DNA of 11,358 nt from an uncultured Chloroflexota bacterium (GTDB taxonomy: Bacteria > Chloroflexota > Limnocylindria > Limnocylindrales > Limnocylindraceae). Positions 1-5,656 of the stretch are shown piece after piece. Position numbers and translations under genes: made by a program. Location of the stretch: contig CAJARA010000073.1 in the NCBI GenBank assembly GCA_903944295.1, positions 1 through 11,358 of the forward strand. Reading direction: 5' to 3'. The notes below the pieces were generated by a model. It was given only the letters and a program-made list of their open reading frames with translations. It did not search any database and was not told the origin of the DNA. Position 1 is the first letter of the stretch. Each line of letters opens with the position of its first letter.

Positions 1-98
1 AGCGGCAGGATCAGGAGGAGCGGCGCGTATTCAGGGAGCTGCGCAGCCGGCTCGCCACCCTCTGACGCGGCGCGGATCAGTGTGTTGAATACGTTCAT
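1..98 (-). CDS. nuoL: NADH-quinone oxidoreductase subunit L, N-terminal fragment
   Basis: The frame opens with ATG at 98 and runs without a stop off the left edge, so only the first 32 codons are present. It begins MNVFNTLIRAASEG and then enters a hydrophobic stretch (LPEYAPLLLILPL) that fits the first membrane helix of an antiporter-like subunit. The start lies two bases after the nuoK stop. A GAGG sequence at 107-110, inside the nuoK 3' end, sits 8 bases upstream and serves as ribosome binding site. The identity as NuoL, a proton-pumping membrane subunit, rests mainly on position: in nuo operons L normally follows K. The visible residues alone could not exclude NuoM or another hydrophobic protein. 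Confidence 0.72.
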   Translation of the reverse strand, partial: MNVFNTLIRAASEGGEPAAQLPEYAPLLLILP

Positions 99-100
99 CA

Positions 101-421
101 CTACTGCCTCATCGTGTCGTACTCGTCGACCAGCGGGGTCTTCCGGTTGCGATAGATGGCAATGACGATGGCGAGGCCAACGGTGGCCTCAGCGGCGGCG
201 ACGGCGATGATCAGCAGCGCGAAGGCGATCCCCTGTCCGACGAGCGCCGGAATAAATGCGCCGAGCGCAACGGCGGAGAGGTTCACCGCGTTCAACATCA
301 GCTCAATGCTCATCAGCATGCTGATCGCATTGCGGCGCGCAAGGAAACCAAATGCGCCAATGGAGAAAAGAATTCCGGCGAGGACAAGGTACGGCTCAAG
401 GTGCCCGGCGATCTGGCTCAT
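101..421 (-). CDS. nuoK: NADH-quinone oxidoreductase subunit K
   Basis: This 106-residue integral membrane subunit of complex I (ND4L homologue) has three predicted helices, at about residues 10-27, 33-55 and 63-90. The family signature is clear: RRNAISMLMSIELMLNAVNL at 29-48, then GQGIAFALLIIAVAAAEA from 62. The two membrane glutamates needed for proton translocation in this family are present as E40 and E78. The length is normal. The ATG overlaps the nuoJ stop in an ATGA, so translation is probably coupled. Nothing looks degenerate, in contrast to the peripheral-arm subunits of the same operon. Confidence 0.97.
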   Translation of the reverse strand: MSQIAGHLEPYLVLAGILFSIGAFGFLARRNAISMLMSIELMLNAVNLSAVALGAFIPALVGQGIAFALLIIAVAAAEATVGLAIVIAIYRNRKTPLVDEYDTMRQ

Positions 422-990
422 CGAACCTCCTCGTCGTCCTCTGCGCCGATCTGCCCAGCACGCGGAATCGCAGCAAGGTAGATCCCGCCAATCACGGCGG
501 CGAGGATGAGGACGCTGACAACCTCAAAGGCGAGCAGGTACGGCCCGAAGAGTTCGGCGGCGGTGCCCGTTGTCCCCTGCGGTGCTGGCGTGTTGTCGAA
601 GACGGTCGCCTTCCAGTCGTTTGTGCCGAGCGTGATGGCGAAGATGATCGCAAGGAGTGAAGCGATTAGCGCTGCAGGGAGCGCCTGCGTCTGGAAGGTG
701 AGCTTCGCTGGCGCCGCCTTTGATTGCGTCAGCATGATGGCAAAGAGGATCAGCACGCTGATCGCGCCGATGTAGACGAGCACCTGTGCGCCGGCAAGGA
801 TCGCCGCGCCGAGCATCACGTAAATCCCTGCAAGTGCGCCGAGCGCGAGGATCAACATCAGGCCGTTACGAATGATGTCGCGACCGAGCACCACAAAGAG
901 TGAGGCGGCGATCGTGACGCCACCGAGCATCATGAAGAGTGCGTCAGCCCATGTGATGCCGATCAGCGGGAGTGTGTCAGGGAGCGACAT
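418..990 (-). CDS. nuoJ: NADH-quinone oxidoreductase subunit J
   Basis: This 190-residue membrane subunit of complex I (ND6 homologue) has about five hydrophobic helices. The conserved family core is readable: an N-terminal helix, then RNGLMLILALGALAGIYVML (41-60), then GAQVLVYIGAISVLILFAIM in the next helix. A later helix carries PYLLAFEVVSVLILAAVIGG. The C-terminus ends in an acidic cytoplasmic tail (GAEDDEEVR). The core helix keeps the small-residue pattern that forms the pi-bulge in ND6/NuoJ. It starts three bases after the nuoG stop, with a GGGAAG stretch about 6 bases upstream, and overlaps nuoK by four bases. Length and features are ordinary for the family. Confidence 0.95.
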   Translation of the reverse strand: MSLPDTLPLIGITWADALFMMLGGVTIAASLFVVLGRDIIRNGLMLILALGALAGIYVMLGAAILAGAQVLVYIGAISVLILFAIMLTQSKAAPAKLTFQTQALPAALIASLLAIIFAITLGTNDWKATVFDNTPAPQGTTGTAAELFGPYLLAFEVVSVLILAAVIGGIYLAAIPRAGQIGAEDDEEVR

Positions 991-993
991 CCG

Positions 994-3561
994 CTACTTC
1001 CCGCGCAGGTTGGACGGCAGCACTGGAAGGGCGCGTGCCGGATCGTGTCGTCGCCCCGCAACGGTGTTCTCCCAGTTGCTCTCACCGCGAATGAAGGTTG
1101 CCTCGGAGGTGCGCTCAATCTTGGCGAGCGCGATGAGATCGATCATCGGCTCGCTGCGATCGGTGTGCGCAAGCTCAAAGTCGAAGCCGCTGCGCAGCGC
1201 GTCGTATGGACATGCGTCAACGCAGATGCCGCAGAGAATGCAGCGCGATTCATCAACTTCGTACTTCGTAAGGAGTCGCGGCTTCGGCATCAGTGCGCCG
1301 GTTGGACAGGTTTCTGCACAGCGGCCGCACGAGACGCACGGCGACTCGTTGAGGCTCATGTCGAGTGGTGTGGTGACGAGCGTGTCGAATCCGGTGCGCA
1401 TGAAGTCGTAGCAGGCGGCGCCAACCACTTCTGCGCAGACGTTGGCGCAACGGCCGCAGTCGATGCAGCGCGAAGGTTCGCGCAAGATGAAGGCGTGCGA
1501 ATCGTCGCGGACGTAATCATGATTCGCGCCGGTCCAACGATTCTCTGTAATGGAGCGGAAGCCTGCACCGTTCTGGTGATCCTTCTCCAGTGTCTTGAGT
1601 GTGGTGCCGTACTCAATGCCGAGGCGGCGTAGGTCGCAGAAGCCGATCGCTTCACAGGTGCACTGCAAGCAGCGCGTGCTCTCTGCCATCACTTCGGCCT
1701 TGCTGTACGGAATCTCGTACTGGATGTAGTCGTGCTTCCGCTCGTCGGCGTGGAGCGCCTTCAGGCGGAGTCGTGGCTCTTTCGTCTCGCCGGTGAACGG
1801 GACGATACTGAGGAACTCAGGCTGCGGCTCGGCAAGGGTCTGTCGATTACGAATCTCGCCAAGGTCGAGCCCCTGCAGGTAGGCGTCGGCGGCGTAAGCA
1901 CAGCGGCGACCGTCAGCGATGGAGGCGACTACGGTGGTGGCGCCGTTGCGCACGTCGCCGCAGCCGAAGACACCGTCGCGGCCGGTCTGGAAGGTGACGG
2001 CGTCCGCCTTCAGGCGGCCGTTCTTGGTGGCGCTGACGCCATCCGCGCCGATCGTTGCCCAGGTCATATCTGGTCCCTGGCCGATCGCCTTCAAGATGCG
2101 GTCGCACTCAATGATGAATTCGGTGCCTGGTGCGGGCTCTGGTCGACGGCGACCGGAGGCATCTGGTGCGCCGAGCTGCATGCGGATGAACTCAAGACCG
2201 GTGACGCGGTTCTTCTCGTCCACGATGACGCGGGTTGGTCCCGCCTGGAAGATGGCGCGAGCCCCCTCTTCAATCATTTCGTGCACTTCGTCTGCGGCGG
2301 GCATGTCCTTCATGTCGCGGCGATAGACGAGCGTCACCTCTTTTGCACCGAGCCGGATGCTCGTGCGCGCGCAGTCCATTGAGGTATAGCCGCCGCCAAC
2401 CACCACAACGCGGCTCCCTTCGTGGTTCGGATACTCAAGGCCGAGTGCCGCGGTGTGCAGATAGTCGAGTCCGTCAATCACGCCCTCCGCCTCTTCACCA
2501 GGGATGCCGAGGTCGTTTGTGTCGTAGCAGCCGATCGCCACGATCACCGCGTCGTAGCCTTGCGCCTTCAGGTCGGCGGTGGTGAAGTCACGCCCGAGCA
2601 TCTTGCCGCACTCAAATCGACCACCGAGTCGCGTGATCGACTGATACTCGCCATCGAGCACCTCAATCTTTGGCAGGCGGTACTGCGGAATTCCGTAACG
2701 GAGCATGCCGCCCGGCTCTGGGTCTTTTTCGAAGATCGTGACGTCGTGGCCGGCAACCAGCAGGTAGAAGGCGGCAGATGCACCGGCGGGGCCGGAGCCG
2801 ATCACGGCAACGCGCTTACCAGTCTTTGGCTGCAGCTCAAACGGGAGCGGTGGATCAATGTTCTCGTCCCACATTGACTTGAGCACCTGGTCGCCAGCGT
2901 AGCGATGGCTATCGCGAATCGCGATCGCTTCGTCAACTTCGTCGCGACGGCAGTGGTCTTCACATGGCGCTGGGCAGACGCGACCGAGGATGCTAGGGAA
3001 TGGAATGGTGCGTTTGAAGATGCGCGCTGATTCGCGGAACTGCGATTCAGCGTTCGCCTTCAAGAATCCAGGGATATCGATGTGGCTCGGGCACTTGTTC
3101 TGGCATGGTGGCAGACAGTACGCGTTGTGGTCGCTGAAGATCAACTCAAGGTTGGTGCGACGAATCTCGCGCAGCCGATCGGTCTGCGTTGCAATCACCG
3201 TCGCTGGTTCAGCCTTAGCAGAGCAGCTGATCAGCGGCGCGTCGCAACCCTCAACATCAACAACGCACATGCGACAGGCGCCGAATCCTGGAAGCTTCGG
3301 GTCGTAGCAGAGCGTTGGCACTTCAATACCGTTCGCGCGGCAGACCTCAAGGATGGTCTGCCCTTCAAATGCTTCGAGCTGCTTCCCATCGATCTCTACG
3401 TAGAAGGTTGGCGTGCGCTGTGGTCGCTGTGGGCTGCGTGTTGAGAGGAGCTGCTCAAGCGCTTGGCTCTCCGCAGCCTGCTGTGTGGCGAGGCCCTCGC
3501 TCGTCACTGCGCTCTCACTCGGCGCAAGGTTGCCGCTCGGTCGCTCCATCAAGCCGGCCAT
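994..3561 (-). CDS. nuoG: Chimeric NuoG: [2Fe-2S] domain, GltD-like FAD/NAD(P)H module, three [4Fe-4S] motifs
   Basis: This 855-residue peripheral-arm subunit has a non-standard layout. Residues 1-50 are a hydrophilic tail. Residues 52-125 are a [2Fe-2S] domain with C85, C96, C99 and C113 in the exact NuoG spacing. Next come H145, C149, C153, C157 and C196, C200, C204, as in the Fe-S N-terminus of GltD/NfnB. Residues 250-565 form a complete FAD/NAD(P)H unit, with first Rossmann GSGPAG at 255-260, second Rossmann VVVVGGG at 385-391, the basic YRR at 413-415, and GCGDVRNGA at 533-541. After C631/C634/C636/C642 come the NuoG/HydA-type motifs C699-C709 and C742-C752. A NuoI-like motif follows at C774-C784. 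The molybdopterin-like domain of classical NuoG is absent. The start codon overlaps the nuoF stop (TAATG), with GGAG 6 bases upstream. On its own it could be misread as a glutamate synthase small subunit, but the operon and terminal domains tie it to complex I. A role in NAD(P)H oxidation is inferred. Confidence 0.88.
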   Translation of the reverse strand: MAGLMERPSGNLAPSESAVTSEGLATQQAAESQALEQLLSTRSPQRPQRTPTFYVEIDGKQLEAFEGQTILEVCRANGIEVPTLCYDPKLPGFGACRMCVVDVEGCDAPLISCSAKAEPATVIATQTDRLREIRRTNLELIFSDHNAYCLPPCQNKCPSHIDIPGFLKANAESQFRESARIFKRTIPFPSILGRVCPAPCEDHCRRDEVDEAIAIRDSHRYAGDQVLKSMWDENIDPPLPFELQPKTGKRVAVIGSGPAGASAAFYLLVAGHDVTIFEKDPEPGGMLRYGIPQYRLPKIEVLDGEYQSITRLGGRFECGKMLGRDFTTADLKAQGYDAVIVAIGCYDTNDLGIPGEEAEGVIDGLDYLHTAALGLEYPNHEGSRVVVVGGGYTSMDCARTSIRLGAKEVTLVYRRDMKDMPAADEVHEMIEEGARAIFQAGPTRVIVDEKNRVTGLEFIRMQLGAPDASGRRRPEPAPGTEFIIECDRILKAIGQGPDMTWATIGADGVSATKNGRLKADAVTFQTGRDGVFGCGDVRNGATTVVASIADGRRCAYAADAYLQGLDLGEIRNRQTLAEPQPEFLSIVPFTGETKEPRLRLKALHADERKHDYIQYEIPYSKAEVMAESTRCLQCTCEAIGFCDLRRLGIEYGTTLKTLEKDHQNGAGFRSITENRWTGANHDYVRDDSHAFILREPSRCIDCGRCANVCAEVVGAACYDFMRTGFDTLVTTPLDMSLNESPCVSCGRCAETCPTGALMPKPRLLTKYEVDESRCILCGICVDACPYDALRSGFDFELAHTDRSEPMIDLIALAKIERTSEATFIRGESNWENTVAGRRHDPARALPVLPSNLRGK

Positions 3562-4826
3562 TATTCGCTCCGTCCCACTACTGCGCCGCTCTTCTCTGCG
3601 GCGACTCCTGCTGGTACGAACTCTCGCTCGAAGTATCGCATCCCCGTAAGGAGTGGGCTCGGCGTCAGGCGCTCATGCGCGCAGAGCGCGCTATCGGCAA
3701 CATCGGCGGCGAGCGCATGCAGTTTCTGCACATCTTGCGGTCCCGCCAGCCCATCAACAAATCGCTGTCCAATCTCGGCAAGGCGGCGCGTGCCGATGCG
3801 ACACGGGATCGTCTTCCCGCACGCCTCATCGGCGCACCAGCGCGTCAGCATTGCTGCGAGCTCTGGGATCGCCACGCTCTGGTCGATTGCGAGGAGTGCG
3901 CCAGATCCAATATGGGCCCCGACGGTGGCGAGGCCCCCGCCGCTGTACGGCGTGCTCGCAAGGAGGTTCGCTGGAACGAAGCCGCCAGACGGCCCTCCGA
4001 TGAGCAGCGCCTTGATCGTGGCCCCCTTTGCGGGGCCTCCAGCCGCGGCGGCGATCTCCGCGAGTGGCGTGCCAGTTGGCACCTCCATGACGCCTGCGTT
4101 AGTGAGTGAGCCACTGATCTGCACGAGTGCCGTGCCAGGCTCCGCCGGGTCACCGATCTGCTTGAATGCTGCCGCGCCGTTACTGATGATCCACGTCACC
4201 GCGGCGAGCGTTGCCACATTGTTGACGACGGTTGGCTTTCCGAGATAGCCAACTGTTGATGGGTATGGTGGTGTCTGTTCTGGCTGGCCGCGCTTTCCGG
4301 CAAGCGCCTTCAGGAGCACCGTCTCTTCGCCGATCATGCTTGAACCTTGCAGTGGTCGCACACTCATGTAGAGCTCGCGTCCGCTCCCGAGCACGTTGGC
4401 GCCGAGTACGCCATCGCGCTCGGCGTTGTGAACAATCGCTTCAAGAGCACGAATCGCTTCGGTGTATTCCGCGCGCACCGCAATGAACGCTTCGCGCGCG
4501 CCAACAGCGAGCGCAGCGGCTGCGAGCCCTTCAACGACCGCCTGCGCGTTCTTTTCGAGGAGGAGTCGATTCGTAAACACCGCAGGATCTGACTCGTATC
4601 CGTTTGCTACGGCGTATTTAACTTCCGCGTCACTGGTAGCGGTAATGCGCCACTTCTCTCCGGTCAGGAATCCGCCACCACCACGGCCACGCAGGCCTGC
4701 GTCAATGAGTGTCTGCATGGTTGCGGCGGGGCCAGCGGCGAGCACGCTGCGTAGCGCCGCCCACGGTGTAGCTGGTGGCGTCAGCAGGAGCTGTGCCCAA
4801 CCCTTAGGTGCTGCGATCTGCTTCAT
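3561..4826 (-). CDS. nuoF: NADH-quinone oxidoreductase subunit F, divergent at N3 cluster and nucleotide pocket
   Basis: This is the 421-residue homologue of the 51-kDa subunit, which normally binds NADH and FMN and carries [4Fe-4S] cluster N3. The glycine-rich FMN loop GLRGRGGGGFLTG (44-56) and IGEET (165-169) are recognisable, as is GKPTVVNNVATL (196-207). The N3 motif, normally C-x2-C-x2-C plus a distant Cys, reads C336-G-K-T339-I-P-C342 with C382 later, so one ligand is threonine. C331 lies close by and might substitute. The usual NNVET glutamate is A205, and the usual DExEP-type acidic motif reads E78-S-D80-P. The chosen ATG (4826) overlaps the upstream stop as ATGA and has GGAAGG 8 bases upstream. 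An in-frame ATG at 4859 lies deep inside the upstream gene and lacks such support. The fold assignment is firm. Whether it still oxidises NADH is open. Confidence 0.92.
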   Translation of the reverse strand: MKQIAAPKGWAQLLLTPPATPWAALRSVLAAGPAATMQTLIDAGLRGRGGGGFLTGEKWRITATSDAEVKYAVANGYESDPAVFTNRLLLEKNAQAVVEGLAAAALAVGAREAFIAVRAEYTEAIRALEAIVHNAERDGVLGANVLGSGRELYMSVRPLQGSSMIGEETVLLKALAGKRGQPEQTPPYPSTVGYLGKPTVVNNVATLAAVTWIISNGAAAFKQIGDPAEPGTALVQISGSLTNAGVMEVPTGTPLAEIAAAAGGPAKGATIKALLIGGPSGGFVPANLLASTPYSGGGLATVGAHIGSGALLAIDQSVAIPELAAMLTRWCADEACGKTIPCRIGTRRLAEIGQRFVDGLAGPQDVQKLHALAADVADSALCAHERLTPSPLLTGMRYFEREFVPAGVAAEKSGAVVGRSE

Positions 4827-5644
4827 GCGGCGTACCTTCCGGCGAGCGCCGCCGCCCACGCCTCAGCATTACGGCTAGAGAGATCGCGCTGCGGTTCGCC
4901 GTCAATCACTACGAGTGGCGATGGCGCATCTGGAAGGTGTGAAGGAAGCGCTTCAAGGCGAAGGTTGCTCCACGGAATTGCGTGGCCGAATTCTGTACCG
5001 AATTCAAACGTGAGTGTGCCGATCACGCGCCCTGCGCCTGCAACCAGGCAGTTTGCGCAGCGGCAGACGGCAATGGTGCGGTTACGCCCCGGCTCAAAGC
5101 TGAGGTGCTTGTAGAAGGTTGCGGTGCCATACACCATGGCGTACCAGGCGCCGGTTGCACGACTGATGCGCTTCAGCGCATCAACGGGAAGATGACCGTA
5201 TGCCGCCTGCACCGCTTCAAGGATCTGCAGCATGTGGTGTGGGTCGTAGTCAACGCGCTCAAGCGCCGCCTCTACTGGGCGCAGGTCAATCGTGCTCGCC
5301 TGTGCTGCGGCGGCGTTTGAAACCGTTCGTCCAGAGCGGCGCATCGCCGACTCTTCGCGGCGCTCGGCGTACTGCTCTGCAGGACCCCAATGCACCGCGT
5401 AGCGACCCTTCGTATCGGTGCCGCCCATGTCGATGCACTCAATTGGACACGCCTGTGCGCACTGGAAGCAGGTCTCGCACTTCAGCGTGCCGCGCTCGTC
5501 GGTGACGAGTTCGAGGCGGCCACGGTTGCGCGGCGGGATGTCGGGCTTCACCTCTGGATACATCACCGTCTTCTTCGGCTGGAAGAAGCGGGTCAGCGTG
5601 AGGCCCATCCCGCGGATAATTCCCGAGCCTGGAATTCGTGCCAT
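4823..5644 (-). CDS. nuoI/nuoE: NuoI (N-terminal half)-NuoE fusion protein
   Basis: This 273-residue protein joins two complex I subunits. Residues 1-70 match the start of NuoI: an amphipathic entry (GLTLTRFFQPKKTVMYPEVK), the PPRNRGR patch, and one ferredoxin motif C56-x2-C59-x2-C62-x3-C66-P. NuoI normally has a second such motif, and here it is missing. A linker rich in charged residues follows (HWGPAEQYAERREESAMRR). From about 118 the sequence is NuoE-like: a helical bundle with AAYGHLPVDAL, the hallmark YGTATFYKHL (172-181), and C194-x4-C199 of the [2Fe-2S] site. The second cysteine pair of NuoE is absent, with A232 and H236 in those places. ATG 5644 is preferred over GTG 5647 because AAGG lies 7 bases upstream. 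It follows nuoH by 10 bases and overlaps nuoF. The open frame and intact domain starts argue against a sequencing artefact. Confidence 0.88.
   Translation of the reverse strand: MARIPGSGIIRGMGLTLTRFFQPKKTVMYPEVKPDIPPRNRGRLELVTDERGTLKCETCFQCAQACPIECIDMGGTDTKGRYAVHWGPAEQYAERREESAMRRSGRTVSNAAAAQASTIDLRPVEAALERVDYDPHHMLQILEAVQAAYGHLPVDALKRISRATGAWYAMVYGTATFYKHLSFEPGRNRTIAVCRCANCLVAGAGRVIGTLTFEFGTEFGHAIPWSNLRLEALPSHLPDAPSPLVVIDGEPQRDLSSRNAEAWAAALAGRYAA
4835..4840 (-). promoter_or_regulatory. Ribosome binding site of nuoF
   Basis: On the minus strand this reads GGAAGG, 8 bases upstream of the ATG at 4826. It decides that start against the upstream in-frame ATG at 4859, which has no comparable site at that distance and would give a 37-base overlap with the fusion gene. 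Confidence 0.75.
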
Positions 5645-5646
5645 CA

Positions 5647-5656
5647 CTCCCCCTTT
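5647..5656 (-). promoter_or_regulatory. Ribosome binding site of the nuoI/nuoE fusion gene
   Basis: The minus strand reads AAAGGGGGAG, beginning inside the TAA stop of nuoH. Its AAGG is 7 bases from the ATG at 5644 but only 4 from the GTG at 5647, which favours the ATG. The overlap with the nuoH stop suggests translational coupling. Confidence 0.7.

Noticed and set aside
994..3561. Reading the 855-residue gene as a glutamate synthase small subunit
   Set aside because: The flavin unit does match GltD, but the NuoG-spaced [2Fe-2S] cysteines, the NuoG/HydA [4Fe-4S] pair and the position between nuoF and nuoJ point to a complex I subunit. No gltB is present in the window.
3315..4248. Long open frames on the plus strand (about 260 codons each in two frames) opposite nuoF and nuoG
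   Set aside because: They lie antisense to clearly conserved genes, have low-complexity Arg/Ser/Ala-rich translations and no family motifs. GC-rich coding DNA readily gives such shadows. The same holds for the 216-codon plus-strand frame at 1732-2382.
4827..4859. An earlier in-frame start for nuoF at 4859
   Set aside because: It would add 11 basic residues (MGGGARRKVRR) unlike any NuoF start. The ATG at 4826 has a good ribosome binding site and an ATGA overlap.
4823..5644. The NuoI-NuoE fusion as a frameshift or deletion artefact
   Set aside because: The frame is continuous with normal coding character, and the second half of NuoI is not found in any frame nearby. A similar segment is found at the end of NuoG, which fits rearrangement better than error. 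Not excluded without reads.
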